Assembly: GCA_046047615.1 (NCBI GenBank)
Contig: JBJOHO010000089.1
Location: 1 to 64,000 of the forward strand
Origin: ZC4RG30 sp046047615
Lineage (GTDB): Bacteria > Pseudomonadota > Gammaproteobacteria > Steroidobacterales > Steroidobacteraceae
Length of the DNA stretch: 64,000 bases
Direction: 5' to 3'
Shown here piece by piece: positions 1 to 8,968 of the stretch; positions within the stretch are counted from its first letter, which is position 1, and every line of letters begins with the position of its first letter. A program made the position numbers and the translations under genes. Below the pieces are notes generated by a model. That model was not told where the DNA came from and did not search any database. It saw only the letters and a program-made list of their open reading frames with translations.

Positions 1-1
1 C

Positions 2-802
2 GCACTGGCGCAGGAGTACGCACGACAAGTGGAGCGCCGCGTCGAACTGGGTGATTCGGCACCGGTGGACGCCAACGCCGCTCAGGCGGCCGCGAGCCGC
101 GCCCGCGCGCAGTTGCTCGAGGCCGAGGGTGCCGTCGCGCTGGCGCGGCGCACGGCGCTGGAGGCCTTTCCCTCGCTGTCTTTGCGCGAACCTCGGCAGT
201 GGCCGGATCCGGTCCTGCCAGCGGGCCCTGCCGACAGCTGGATCGACAGGATCCGCGGGCATAACCATGAAATCGATATGGGTGACTCGGCGGCAGCGGC
301 CGCATCCCTCGACGCCCGGCGTGCCCGGCAGGACCGGCTGCCAGACCCCCGTATCGTCGTCCACTTCAGCAACAACTTCGACCAGGACCGAAGACAACTG
401 GGTCTGGAAGTGAGCATTCCCCTGGGGGGTGCCCGGCGCCGCCATGCCGCGACACTGGAGGCCGGCCGCGCCGAACGGGCAGCGCTGGAGGCCGAGCAGG
501 TGCGCAGGCGTGTCGGCATGGAGGCCGAGGATCTGGTGGCGGACGCGAGCCGACGGCATGAACGCTGGCAGGCGCTCGCCAGCGCCGCCGACCTGGCCCA
601 GGCGCTGGCGCGCCGTACCCAACGCGGGCAGGAGCTGGGCGAGTACACTGTCGCGGACGTCGTGCTTGCGCGAAGCCGGGCCGGTGAGGCAGCGCTGGCG
701 CAAGCGCTTGCCGCGCTCGATGCCCACGAATCCTCGATACGTGTCAGGATCGATGCGCACACGCTCTGGACGCCGGACACGCACGAGGACCACGAACCAT
801 GA
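2..802 (+). CDS. TolC/CzcC-type outer-membrane efflux protein, C-terminal part (truncated by window edge)
   Basis: This is the outer-membrane channel of a tripartite efflux or type I secretion pump. The frame is open to the left edge, so the true start lies outside the window; an internal GTG at 29 is probably not the start. The visible protein is rich in long Ala/Arg/Glu helices, including a first helix with ELGDSAPVDANAAQA. A short hydrophobic strand follows (LGLEVSIPLGGARR), then a second helical hairpin. This is the alpha-barrel, beta-strand, alpha-barrel layout of one TolC repeat. The L-G-x-x-x-x-x-D pattern near the first helix is typical of heavy-metal (CzcC/CusC) members, but the substrate cannot be read from this fragment. 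The stop overlaps the next gene by 4 bases. Confidence 0.75.
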   Translation, partial: ALAQEYARQVERRVELGDSAPVDANAAQAAASRARAQLLEAEGAVALARRTALEAFPSLSLREPRQWPDPVLPAGPADSWIDRIRGHNHEIDMGDSAAAAASLDARRARQDRLPDPRIVVHFSNNFDQDRRQLGLEVSIPLGGARRRHAATLEAGRAERAALEAEQVRRRVGMEAEDLVADASRRHERWQALASAADLAQALARRTQRGQELGEYTVADVVLARSRAGEAALAQALAALDAHESSIRVRIDAHTLWTPDTHEDHEP

Positions 803-1017
803 GGATCGGCAAACCGCTGATGCTGGGCATCACGCCTGTGGGTCTCGCCCTGGGCTTGTACGAGGGCTACCGGCTCGCTGGCGGCCTGGTGGTCCTGCTG
901 GCCGTCCTGATCCTGATGTTCGGCGTGGCAATGATGTCGCTGGTGCTCACCGTCCGCCGCGAGCGCGCCGCCGAAGCGGCAGGGGCCGATCCCCGGGGCA
1001 AGCCGCCGGGGACTTGA
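799..1017 (+). CDS. small membrane protein, hypothetical
   Basis: A 72-residue protein whose ATG overlaps the stop of the upstream efflux gene (ATGA), so the two are probably translationally coupled. It contains hydrophobic stretches at about residues 8-22 and 27-50, suggesting one or two inner-membrane segments. A basic tail follows, starting RRERAAEAAG. I do not recognise a family. Its position suggests an accessory of the efflux system, but nothing in the sequence proves this. After it come 22 bases and then the convergent glcG-glcB operon. Confidence 0.5.
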   Translation: MRIGKPLMLGITPVGLALGLYEGYRLAGGLVVLLAVLILMFGVAMMSLVLTVRRERAAEAAGADPRGKPPGT

Positions 1018-1039
1018 GAGCCGCAACAGGCGGCAGGCG

Positions 1040-1447
1040 TCAGAGTGCTGCGCAGGCTTCCTGGCCAGCGGCAGCCACGATGCCGTCCTGGAAGGAAATC
1101 ACGCCGGACACGCCGATGCTGCCGACGATCTCGCCCTCGTGCGTCAGTGGCAGACCACCCTCGACCGCCGTCGCACCGGGCAGGCTCATCATGTGGATCT
1201 TGCCGCCCAGCACCGTATCTTCCATGACCTTCGTGGGCCGCTTGAACAAGAGGGCAGTGCGGGCCTTCTCCTGCGCCACATGCACGGACCCGAGCTGGGT
1301 GCCATCGGCCCGTTCCAGGTAGATCAAGTGTCCGCCCACGTCGTGGATGGCGATCACGACGTTCCAGCCCTCCGCCTGCGCCTTGGCCGATGCGGCGGCG
1401 GCAACGCGCTTGGCTTCCGCCAGCGACAAGGTCTTCCTGTTCAGCAT
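1040..1447 (-). CDS. glcG: GlcG/HbpS-family protein
   Basis: A 135-residue member of the GlcG/HbpS (DUF336) family. Characteristic segments are the N-terminal helix LSLAEAKRVAAAASAKA, the strand NVVIAIHDVGGHLIYLERADG, and the C-terminal IVGSIGVSGVISFQDGIVA. Family members bind haem or small ligands, and in E. coli glcG belongs to the glycolate operon; the biochemical role of GlcG is not settled. Here it lies 15 bases after the malate synthase G stop on the same strand, so the two are almost certainly one transcript. That neighbour is the main support for the glcG name rather than a haem-uptake role. Confidence 0.8.
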   Translation of the reverse strand: MLNRKTLSLAEAKRVAAAASAKAQAEGWNVVIAIHDVGGHLIYLERADGTQLGSVHVAQEKARTALLFKRPTKVMEDTVLGGKIHMMSLPGATAVEGGLPLTHEGEIVGSIGVSGVISFQDGIVAAAGQEACAAL

Positions 1448-1462
1448 GATGTCCTCCCGGTT

Positions 1463-3628
1463 TCAGTGGCTGGAGCGCGCGCGCGCCTTGTACTCGCGGC
1501 GGCGGCGGTGAAGGATGTGTTCCGTGTAGCCGTTGGGCTGGTTGCGGCCGTCGAACACCAGCTCGCAGGCTGCCTGATAAGCGACGTTGCCGGCGAGGTC
1601 CGGCAGCATCGGACGGTAGCCCGGGTCGGACGCATTCTGCCTGTCCACCACCACCGCCATCCGTGCAAGGCTTGCTTCCACCTGCTGGCGCGTGCACACA
1701 CCATGGTGCAGCCAGTTGGCCACATGCTGGCTCGAGATGCGCAGCGTGGCGCGGTCTTCCATCAGGCCGATGTCGTGGATGTCGGGCACCTTCGAACAGC
1801 CCACACCCTGGTCGATCCAGCGGACCACGTAACCGAGGATGCCCTGGAGGTTGTTGTCGAGCTCGCGCTGCACGGCTTCGGCCGAGGGCAGGTCCGATGC
1901 CACGGGAGGCGTCAACAGATCGCCGGTTCCCGGCAACGGCTGGCCCCTCAGCGCCTGCTGCACCGCGCGCACGTCCACCTCGTGGTAATGCAGCGCGTGA
2001 AGGGCCGCAGCCGTGGGCGAGGGCACCCAGGCCGTGTTCGCCCCGGCGCGGGGATGGGCGCCCTTGGCCTTGAGCATGTCAGCCATGCGGTCGGGCATCG
2101 CCCACATGCCCTTGCCGATCTGCGCGCGGCCGCTGAAGCCCGCCGCGAGCCCCGTCAGGACGTTGCGCTGCTCGTAGCAACGGATCCACGGCTGCAGTTT
2201 GACCTCTTCCTTCGGCAGGACCGGGCCAGCCTCCATGGCCGTGTGGATCTCGTCGCCCGTACGGTCGAGGAACCCGGTGTTGATGAAGACGATCCGGTGC
2301 CTGACGGCATGGATGCAGGCGGCAAGGTTGGCGCTGGTGCGGCGCTCCTCGTCCATGACACCGATCTTCACGGTATGCCGCGGGAGACCGAGCAGGTCCT
2401 CGACCTGCGCAAACAGCGCGTCGGCCAAGGCCACTTCCGCCGGTCCGTGCATCTTCGGCTTGACCACATAGATGCTGCCCGCGCGGCTGTTGCGGCGCGC
2501 CCCACGCAGGTCGTGCAGGGCGATGGCCAAGGTGATGCAGGCGTCGAGCACCGTCTCGAAGACCAGCTGCCCGTCCAGCAGCACGGCGTCGGAGAGCATG
2601 TGGTGGCCGACATTGCGCACCAGCAGCAGGCTGCGCCCCGGAAGCTGCAGCGGTTCTCCCTGCAGCGTCTGGTACTCGCGGTCGTCGGCAAGCCGGCGGA
2701 CCACGACACCGCCCGCCTTGGGAACGCTGGCTTCGAGCGTGCCCTTCATCAGCCCAAGCCAGTTGCGATAGGCACCAACCTTGTCGTCGGCGTCGACGGC
2801 GGCAACCGAATCCTCGCAATCCTGGATCGTGGTGATCGCGGCCTCGGCGACGACATCCGCGACGCCGGCCGGATCGGTGCGGCCGATGCGGTGGGAAGGG
2901 TCGATGACGATCTCCAGATGCAGGCCGTTGTGCTGCAGGAGCACCGCAGAAGGCCTTGCCGCATCACCACGCCAACCCGCAAGACGTGAAGCGTCCGCGA
3001 GACTGCTGACCTGGCCGTTCGACAACTCGACCAGCAGGCCCTCACCGTCGATGGCGTAGCGCAGCGCATCGCGGTGGCTGCCATTGGCGAGCGGCGCCAC
3101 GTGGTCGAGCACTTCCCGCACCTTGGCAATGACGGTGGCGCCGCGGACGGCGTCGTAACCCCGGGCGCCCGGTTGCGGTGGCAGCAGCGCATCGGTGCCG
3201 TAGAAGGCATCGTACAGGCTGACCCAGCGGGCGTTGGCGGCATTCAGGGCATAGCGGGCGTTGCTGACCGGCACCACCAGCTGTGGACCCGCCACGCTGG
3301 CGATCTCGGGGTCGACATCCTGCGTGTCGATGCTGAACTCCGGCGGCGGCTCGACGAGGTAGCCGATGTCCTTCAGGAACGCGGTGTGGGCTTCGGCATC
3401 GAAAGCCAGACCCTTGTGGGCCCGCCACCAGGCGTCGATGGCGGCCTGGAAGGCGTCACGCTGCGCCAGCAGCGCCTGGTTGCGCGGCGTGAAGGAACGC
3501 AGGATCGCCTCCATGCCATCCCAGAACACGGCGGGCGCGAGGCCCAGGCCCGGCAACGCCTCCCGATCGACGAAATCCTTCAACACCGACGCCACCTGCA
3601 GGCCACCGGTCTTCACGTAGTCAGTCAC
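1463..3628 (-). CDS. glcB: malate synthase G
   Basis: Condenses glyoxylate with acetyl-CoA to malate, the second step of glyoxylate assimilation; a cytosolic Mg-dependent enzyme. The C-terminal signature CSKVPDIHDIGLMEDRATLR contains the catalytic Asp at about residue 625, and the following ISSQHVANWLHHG segment is typical of the G isoform. I chose a GTG start at 3628 (MTDYVKTGGLQVA...) preceded by a GGGGGAAGG ribosome-binding site. It gives 721 residues, matching the roughly 723 of the family. A longer frame to 3682 adds 18 basic residues with no homology expected. It is followed by glcG. No isocitrate lyase is in the window, so glyoxylate may come from glycolate, purine or aromatic routes. 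Confidence 0.95.
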   Translation of the reverse strand: MTDYVKTGGLQVASVLKDFVDREALPGLGLAPAVFWDGMEAILRSFTPRNQALLAQRDAFQAAIDAWWRAHKGLAFDAEAHTAFLKDIGYLVEPPPEFSIDTQDVDPEIASVAGPQLVVPVSNARYALNAANARWVSLYDAFYGTDALLPPQPGARGYDAVRGATVIAKVREVLDHVAPLANGSHRDALRYAIDGEGLLVELSNGQVSSLADASRLAGWRGDAARPSAVLLQHNGLHLEIVIDPSHRIGRTDPAGVADVVAEAAITTIQDCEDSVAAVDADDKVGAYRNWLGLMKGTLEASVPKAGGVVVRRLADDREYQTLQGEPLQLPGRSLLLVRNVGHHMLSDAVLLDGQLVFETVLDACITLAIALHDLRGARRNSRAGSIYVVKPKMHGPAEVALADALFAQVEDLLGLPRHTVKIGVMDEERRTSANLAACIHAVRHRIVFINTGFLDRTGDEIHTAMEAGPVLPKEEVKLQPWIRCYEQRNVLTGLAAGFSGRAQIGKGMWAMPDRMADMLKAKGAHPRAGANTAWVPSPTAAALHALHYHEVDVRAVQQALRGQPLPGTGDLLTPPVASDLPSAEAVQRELDNNLQGILGYVVRWIDQGVGCSKVPDIHDIGLMEDRATLRISSQHVANWLHHGVCTRQQVEASLARMAVVVDRQNASDPGYRPMLPDLAGNVAYQAACELVFDGRNQPNGYTEHILHRRRREYKARARSSH

Positions 3629-3787
3629 TGCCTTCCCCCGAACTGTTGCACGGCCCGCAGGCCGACGTCCCCCGCGCTTCATGGTAACGCAAGCACAGGA
3701 TGAAGTGCCCTGACTCCGGAGTGCCGGCGGACATCGGCTATGATGCGTCGTGGCCCAGGCGCGGCCTGTGGCAGGGGGAGAGCATCA

Positions 3788-5377
3788 ATGCAGCACGACG
3801 GTGAAGCGGCAAAAGTATTGACGGTCCGCGAGGCGACATGGCGCCTCCTGCGGGACCTCGGCATCACCAAGGTGTTCGGCAATCCCGGTTCCACCGAGCT
3901 GCCCATGTTCCGGGATTTTCCGGCCGACTTCGACTACGTGCTGGGCCTGCAGGAGGCAGTCGTCGTGGGGATGGCCGACGGCCATGCGCAGGCCACCGAC
4001 AACGCCGCGTTCGTCAACCTGCATTCCGCGGCCGGCGTGGGCAACGCCATGGGCAACATCTTCACGGCCTACCGCAACCGCACGCCGCTGGTCATCACCG
4101 CCGGGCAACAGTCGCGCTCGCTGATGCAGATGGAGCCGTTCCTGTTCTCGAGCCAGGCGGCCGAACTGCCCAAGCCCTACGTGAAGTGGAGTTGCGAGCC
4201 GGCGCGCGCCGAGGATGTGCCGATGGCCATCGCCCGCGCGTACTACATCGCCATGCAGCCGCCCTGCGGACCCACCTTCGTCTCCGTGCCCGTGGATGAC
4301 TGGGACGTGCTGACCCAGCCGGTGCAGGCGCGGCGCATCTCCCGGCGGATACGTGGCGACGGCGCCCTGCTGAACGACCTCGGCGTCGCGCTTGCCAGCG
4401 CCCAGCGCCCCGTGTTCGTCATCGGCGGCGCCATCGACCGTGACGGTGCCTGGCAGGACCTGGTGAAGCTCGCAGAGCGGCACGGGGCCCTGGTGTGGGT
4501 CAGCCCGCTGATCGGCCGCTGCGGTTTCCCCGAGAACCACCCGCTCTTTGCCGGTTTCCTGCCGGCCTTCCGCGAAGAGATCAGCAAGCGTCTTGCGGGG
4601 CATGACCTGTGCGTGGCGCTGGGCGCCCCGGTCTTCACCTACCACGCCGAGGGCACCGGCCCCTACGTGCCGGAAGGACTCACCCTGTGGCAGGTCAGCG
4701 AAGACCCCGACTGGACCGCAGCGGCCATCGCAGGCACCTCGATCCTGGGCAGCGTGGGCCTTGCCATCCGCGAACTGCTGGCCCTGCCGGGTCGCAGCCA
4801 GCCCGCGATTCAGCAGGGCCGCGCACCGGTTGCCGCAGTACCCGCGACGCACCCGATGTCCGAAAACTACCTCATGCAGACACTGGCGGCAGTACGTGCG
4901 CCCGACAGCATCATCGTCGAGGAAGCGCCTGGCAGCCGCACGCCGATGCAGACCCACCTGCCGATCCTGCAGAGCGGGACCTTCTACACCTGCAGCAGCG
5001 GCGGACTCGGGCACAGCTTGCCGGCGAGCGTCGGCGTGGCGCTGGGCAAGCCGGGGCGCAAGGTGATCGCACTCATGGGCGACGGCTCCTCGATGTATTC
5101 CATCCAGGCCCTGTGGACGGCTGCCCAGCTGCGCCTGCCGATCACCGTGGTCATCGTGAACAACGGCCGCTATGCCGCACTGCATCACTTCGCCAAGCGC
5201 TTCAGCATCGAGCGCGCTGTCGGCACCGATCTGGGTGGCATCGACTTCGTGAAGGTGGCGCAGGGGCTGGGCTGCGAAGCATCGCGCGTGGAGCGCGCTG
5301 AGGACCTTGCCGCCAGCTTGCGTGCGGCCCTTGCTGCGCCAGGCCCGAACCTGCTGGAAGTGCTGGTCGCGTCCTGA
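3788..5377 (+). CDS. mdlC: benzoylformate decarboxylase-like ThDP enzyme
   Basis: A thiamine-diphosphate-dependent 2-oxo-acid decarboxylase most like benzoylformate decarboxylase of the mandelate pathway (phenylglyoxylate to benzaldehyde and CO2). The N-terminal motif VFGNPGSTELP carries Ser35, LQEA carries the ThDP-activating Glu56, and NLHSAAG carries His79. A second active-site His lies at about 286 in VFTYHAEG. These match Ser26, Glu47, His70 and His281 of the Pseudomonas enzyme. The cofactor motif GDGSSMYS...VNN is intact near residue 435-465. I chose the ATG at 3788, preceded by GGGGGAGAG, giving 529 residues against the usual 528. No mandelate racemase or dehydrogenase is nearby, so the natural substrate is unproven. 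Confidence 0.85.
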   Translation: MQHDGEAAKVLTVREATWRLLRDLGITKVFGNPGSTELPMFRDFPADFDYVLGLQEAVVVGMADGHAQATDNAAFVNLHSAAGVGNAMGNIFTAYRNRTPLVITAGQQSRSLMQMEPFLFSSQAAELPKPYVKWSCEPARAEDVPMAIARAYYIAMQPPCGPTFVSVPVDDWDVLTQPVQARRISRRIRGDGALLNDLGVALASAQRPVFVIGGAIDRDGAWQDLVKLAERHGALVWVSPLIGRCGFPENHPLFAGFLPAFREEISKRLAGHDLCVALGAPVFTYHAEGTGPYVPEGLTLWQVSEDPDWTAAAIAGTSILGSVGLAIRELLALPGRSQPAIQQGRAPVAAVPATHPMSENYLMQTLAAVRAPDSIIVEEAPGSRTPMQTHLPILQSGTFYTCSSGGLGHSLPASVGVALGKPGRKVIALMGDGSSMYSIQALWTAAQLRLPITVVIVNNGRYAALHHFAKRFSIERAVGTDLGGIDFVKVAQGLGCEASRVERAEDLAASLRAALAAPGPNLLEVLVAS

Positions 5378-5395
5378 GGGGCCCCTTGAGGCAAA

Positions 5396-5418
5396 GAGGC
5401 CCGGCATTGCCGGGCCTC
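5396..5418. terminator. hairpin between convergent genes
   Basis: A perfect 10-bp inverted repeat (GAGGCCCGGC / GCCGGGCCTC) with a 3-base loop. It sits 19 bases after the stop of the decarboxylase gene and 26 bases before the end of the convergent ThDP gene. It has no strong T-run on either side, so it is a plausible bidirectional terminator or transcript-end stabiliser rather than a textbook intrinsic terminator. Confidence 0.55.
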
Positions 5419-5443
5419 CTCGCGCGCCGCCGGGCAGGGTGGC

Positions 5444-7096
5444 TTACTTGCCGCCCGGCACCCAGGGCCGGCTGACCTGCGTTTCCTGCTCGGTGATGAA
5501 CTCGAGCAGCACGGGGATGCCCTGCTGGGTCTTCTCGATGCCACGCTTGATGGCCGGGATGATGTCCTCCGCCCTCGTGACGCGCTCGCCATAACCCCCG
5601 AAGGCCCGTGCCATCGCCGCGTAATCGCCGGAAATGTCCGTGGCGCGGTAGCGCTCGGTGGCATTGGGCATGATCGGCAGTTCGATCGCCATGCAGAAGT
5701 TGTTGAGCAGGATCGACATGATCGGCAGCCGCTCGCGCACTGCGGTCTCGAAGTCCATGCCCGTGAAACCGATGGCCGCATCGCCCCAGACATTGATGCA
5801 CAGCTTGTCCGGGTGGACCAGTTTGGCGCCCATGGCCAGCGGCAGGCCGAACCCCAGCTGCGTGGTCTTGCCCCAGCCGATGTAGGACAGCGGCGTCGTC
5901 GACTTCCAGAACGGCACCAGCTGGTCGCGCGGGCTGCCCGCATCATGCGTGATGATCGTGTTGTCGATGTCCACCGTGGCCTGCAGGTCGCGCAGCACGC
6001 GGTAGGGCGACAACGGGCTGGCATCGCTGTTGATCTTGGGCAGCCACTGCTGGATCCACCCGGCCTCGACCGCCTTGATCTCGGCGGCCACCTGCGTGGC
6101 ATCGCGGTTCGCCGTGAGTGTCTTGCGCAGCTCGGCGATCAGCGCCTTCAGCACCAGCTTCGCATCGCCGACCAGACCGATCTCCGAGCGCACGGTCTTG
6201 TTGAAATCGACCGGATCGACCGTCGAGTGGATGTAGCGCTTGCCATCGCCCTGCGGGAACTGGATGGCGAAGCTGCTTTCGGTGAAGGAGCAGCCGATGC
6301 CGAAGATGACATCGGCCTCGCTGATGAACTTCCAGACCTGGCCATTGATGCCATGCCCGCCGGAGCCCAGCGACAGCGGATGCCGCTCGTTGAAGGCGCT
6401 CTTGCCCGGCAGCGTGGTGCTGACCGGTGCGCCCAGCAGCTCGGCCAGTTCCTGCAGTTCCGCGTAGGCTGCTGCCCAGTGCACGCCCTGCCCGGCATGG
6501 ATGACCAGGCGCTTGGCGTCGGCGAGGACCTTCGCGGCCTTGACCACCATCTCCGGGTCCGGCGCCGACTTGGCGGCATAGACCGGCGTGTAGTCGAGGG
6601 GCTCGGGCACTTCGTCGTTGAAGGCGTCGAACGGCACCTCGACGACCACCGGCTGCGGCCGGCCGTTGCGCAGCTGCGTGAAGGCGCGGCGCATGATGTT
6701 CGGCGTCTCGGCGCCGAGCAGGATGGGCTCGCAGTGCTTGGAGATGCCCTTCATCTGCAACGTCGAGTTGTAGTTGTAGGGCAGGTACATGTTCTTGCGC
6801 GCGTAGCCCTGCGGCACCACCAGGATGGGGACCGAATCGGCGAAGGCCTGCGCGACACCACCGTAGGCGTTTTCGGCACCCGGGCCGTGCTGCATGCAGA
6901 ACGCACCAATGGTCTTGCCGCGCGTCAGGCGCGACACGGCGTCGGCCATGTGCAGGCCGGTACGCTCCTGGCGGACGATGATGGTGCGGATGTCCTTCTT
7001 GGCGGCCGCATCAAGGAGGGCGTTGCGCGGGTAACCGAACAGGTAGTCCACGCCTTCACGCTTGAGGATCTCGGCCATTGCCGCATCAGTTTTCAC
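5444..7096 (-). CDS. ThDP-dependent enzyme of the acetolactate synthase/pyruvate oxidase superfamily
   Basis: A 550-residue protein with the three-domain ThDP fold. The N-terminal Pyr domain has the ThDP-activating Glu44 (VRQERTGLHMADA) and the FCMQHGPGAENAYGG loop. A central Rossmann-like domain follows (VIHAGQGVHW). The PP domain carries NVWGDAAIGFTGMDFETAV...LLNN. The usual GDG start of the cofactor motif is GDA here. The presence of Glu44 argues against glyoxylate carboligase, which lacks that residue. The protein is annotated in many genomes only as a ThDP-requiring protein, and I cannot name its substrate. It is convergent with the benzoylformate decarboxylase-like gene and near glcB, hinting at 2-oxo-acid or aldehyde chemistry around glyoxylate. 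Confidence 0.8.
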   Translation of the reverse strand: MKTDAAMAEILKREGVDYLFGYPRNALLDAAAKKDIRTIIVRQERTGLHMADAVSRLTRGKTIGAFCMQHGPGAENAYGGVAQAFADSVPILVVPQGYARKNMYLPYNYNSTLQMKGISKHCEPILLGAETPNIMRRAFTQLRNGRPQPVVVEVPFDAFNDEVPEPLDYTPVYAAKSAPDPEMVVKAAKVLADAKRLVIHAGQGVHWAAAYAELQELAELLGAPVSTTLPGKSAFNERHPLSLGSGGHGINGQVWKFISEADVIFGIGCSFTESSFAIQFPQGDGKRYIHSTVDPVDFNKTVRSEIGLVGDAKLVLKALIAELRKTLTANRDATQVAAEIKAVEAGWIQQWLPKINSDASPLSPYRVLRDLQATVDIDNTIITHDAGSPRDQLVPFWKSTTPLSYIGWGKTTQLGFGLPLAMGAKLVHPDKLCINVWGDAAIGFTGMDFETAVRERLPIMSILLNNFCMAIELPIMPNATERYRATDISGDYAAMARAFGGYGERVTRAEDIIPAIKRGIEKTQQGIPVLLEFITEQETQVSRPWVPGGK

Positions 7097-7182
7097 CAGC
7101 CATCGCTCCGCAGGATTGAAACAGGGGCGGAATCATACCAAGCTTCCCGGGCCGGCCGCCGCCGGCCGGACAGAGGTGGGTG

Positions 7183-8121
7183 ATGCAGCGCAGGACCGCT
7201 CGACGCAGTTTCCTCAGGGCTGTTGTGGCCACGGGCGCCAGCACCCTCCCGGGACTGTTGCCCGGGTCGATGTCGGTGGCCTTTGCGAGGGCATCGTTGT
7301 CCTGCTCGCCGCTTGCAGCGGGTGTCTGGCTGGTGGGAGGCGCGGGCGCCAACGTCGTGGCGGTGGAGGGGCCCTCCGGCCTCACGCTGATCGACGGCGG
7401 GCTGGCGCGCCATGCGCGCGAACTGCAGTCCTGCCTCAAAGCCAGCACAAACCAGCAGGTCGGACGCCTCATCAACACGCACTGGCACGAGGAGCAGACG
7501 GGCGCCAACGCCTTTTTTGGCAAGGCGGGCGTGCCGATCATCGCCCATGAATTCACCCGCCAATGGATGCGGCGCCCGGTGCACCTCGCCTGGCAGTCAC
7601 GGACCGTCCCCGCGGCGCCCCCGGTCGCGCTGCCCACGCGCACCTTCCGCAGCACCCTGTCGCTGGACGACGCTGGCCAGCCGATGAACCTCGGGTGGCT
7701 GGGGCAGGCACACACCGATACGGACATCTACGTCCATCTGCCCGGCAGCGACCTGCTGGTGGTGGGCGATGTGCTGGCGCCCGGGCGTTTCCCGATCCTC
7801 GACTACAGCACCGGCGGCTGGATCGGCGGCTTGATCGAGGCCACGCGCAGCCTGATGAAACTGGCGGGGCCCACCACGCGCGTCGTGCCCGCCGATGGGC
7901 CCGTCGCCGACCGTACGCACCTGGAAACGCAGCTGCAGATGCTGGAGACGCTGCGCGAGCGCCTCTGGCAGTTCATGCGGCAAGGGCGCACCGAGACGGA
8001 GATCATCGCCGCCAAGCCCGCCGCCGAGTTCGAGGCGCGACTGGGGGATCCGCTGCCGTTCATCACTGCAGCCTGCAAGGGGCTCTGGAGCCACGCCCGC
8101 GAGAACCGCGGCGTCATCTGA
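7183..8121 (+). CDS. Tat-exported metallo-beta-lactamase-fold hydrolase (quinoprotein-relay/SoxH-like)
   Basis: A 312-residue periplasmic MBL-fold protein. The N-terminus ARRSFLRAVVATG is a twin-arginine signal. The metal-site region reads NTHWHEEQTG with His100, His102, Glu104 and Gln105, so the usual HxHxDH motif is altered to HxHxEQ. His177 (GQAHTDTD) and Asp196 (VGDVL) fit the later metal ligands. The segments LINTHWHEEQTGANAFFG and VPIIAHE resemble SoxH-like proteins found with PQQ-dependent dehydrogenase systems. The ATG at 7183 follows AGAGGT by 5 bases; a GTG lies three bases earlier. It is divergent from the ThDP gene, with cytochrome genes downstream. The substrate is unknown. Confidence 0.75.
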   Translation: MQRRTARRSFLRAVVATGASTLPGLLPGSMSVAFARASLSCSPLAAGVWLVGGAGANVVAVEGPSGLTLIDGGLARHARELQSCLKASTNQQVGRLINTHWHEEQTGANAFFGKAGVPIIAHEFTRQWMRRPVHLAWQSRTVPAAPPVALPTRTFRSTLSLDDAGQPMNLGWLGQAHTDTDIYVHLPGSDLLVVGDVLAPGRFPILDYSTGGWIGGLIEATRSLMKLAGPTTRVVPADGPVADRTHLETQLQMLETLRERLWQFMRQGRTETEIIAAKPAAEFEARLGDPLPFITAACKGLWSHARENRGVI

Positions 8122-8151
8122 AGCCCGACCCGCTCAATACCGGAGGAAATC

Positions 8152-8880
8152 ATGGAAAAGAAACTGGTCTGGGACCTGCCCCTGAGACTGTTCCACTGGC
8201 TGCTGGTCCTGTCAGTCGCCGGCCTGTGGCTGACCGCGCACGCGGACGCGGACTACCTGCAGGGGCTGGTGTCGCGGTTCCCGGACGTCGTCTGGATGGA
8301 ATGGCATTTCCGGTTGGGTTATTTCGCACTCGGCCTGGTGCTGTTCCGGCTGATCTGGGGTGTTGTCGGGCCACGGCATGCGCGCTTCGCGTCCTTCGTG
8401 CCGGGAATCGTGAAATTGCCGGCCTACCTGCGCACGGTGTTCCAGCGCGACTCGCAACATCACGCAGGACACAACCCTGCAGGTGCGCTGGTGGTGGTGG
8501 TCATGCTGGCCATGCTGGGGGCACAGGCGGTGACCGGCCTGTTCACCAGTGATGACATCGTCTGGTCTGGCCCGTGGAACCCGGCGGTCAGCGGCGAAAC
8601 GGCCAGCCTTCTGGGATCCATCCACCACGAGAACTTTGAGATCCTGCAGTGGCTGATCGCGCTGCACATCGTCGCGCTGGTGTTCTATACGGTCTGGAAG
8701 CGGCAGCGTCTGGTGCCCGCCATGGTGACCGGCCGCAAGCCTGCGGCGGACGTCGCGGCCGGGGAGGAAATCACGGGGTCGGCGCTGCTCAGGGCGCTGG
8801 TGGTGGTGCTGCTGTGCGCCGGCGTGGTCTATCTCGTCATCACCCAGGCGCCGCCGCCCCCGGAGACGGATTTCTACTGA
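8152..8880 (+). CDS. cytochrome b561/Ni-Fe hydrogenase b-type membrane protein
   Basis: A 242-residue inner-membrane di-haem cytochrome b of the b561/HupC type, which passes electrons between periplasmic carriers and quinone. The start WDLPLRLFHWLLVLSVAGLW is the family hallmark, with His15 in the first membrane helix. Further helices lie at about 55-75, 110-132, 162-182 and 212-232, with histidines in the second helix region (WMEWHFRLG) and in LHIVALVFYTVWKR. It begins 30 bases after the MBL gene with the ribosome-binding site GGAGG, so the two are likely co-transcribed. The tail ends PPPPETDFY. The redox partner may be the cytochrome c' gene next door. Confidence 0.85.
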   Translation: MEKKLVWDLPLRLFHWLLVLSVAGLWLTAHADADYLQGLVSRFPDVVWMEWHFRLGYFALGLVLFRLIWGVVGPRHARFASFVPGIVKLPAYLRTVFQRDSQHHAGHNPAGALVVVVMLAMLGAQAVTGLFTSDDIVWSGPWNPAVSGETASLLGSIHHENFEILQWLIALHIVALVFYTVWKRQRLVPAMVTGRKPAADVAAGEEITGSALLRALVVVLLCAGVVYLVITQAPPPPETDFY

Positions 8881-8900
8881 TACGGAAGGCACCAATGAAG

Positions 8901-8933
8901 ACGGGGCTGACCGGCCATGCCAGTCAGCCCCGT
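8901..8933. terminator. inverted repeat, bidirectional terminator-like
   Basis: A perfect 11-bp inverted repeat (ACGGGGCTGAC / GTCAGCCCCGT) with an 11-base loop, lying between the convergent cytochrome b561 and cytochrome c' genes. There is only a weak T-run, so a bidirectional role is inferred from position and symmetry. Confidence 0.55.
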
Positions 8934-8939
8934 TGACGC

Positions 8940-8958
8940 TTCCGGAGCGGCTCCGGAA
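8940..8958. repeat. second inverted repeat in the same convergent gap
   Basis: A perfect 9-bp inverted repeat (TTCCGGAGC / GCTCCGGAA) around a single base, 10 bases before the end of the cytochrome c' gene. Together with the preceding hairpin it fills almost the whole 88-base gap. It may be the termination hairpin for the cytochrome c' transcript. Confidence 0.45.
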
Positions 8959-8968
8959 ACCTCGGCGC

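Noticed and set aside
1139..2989. 616-codon open frame on the plus strand opposite glcB
   Set aside because: It lies antisense to a clear malate synthase gene and has a composition rich in His/Arg/Gly, as expected for a GC-driven shadow frame.
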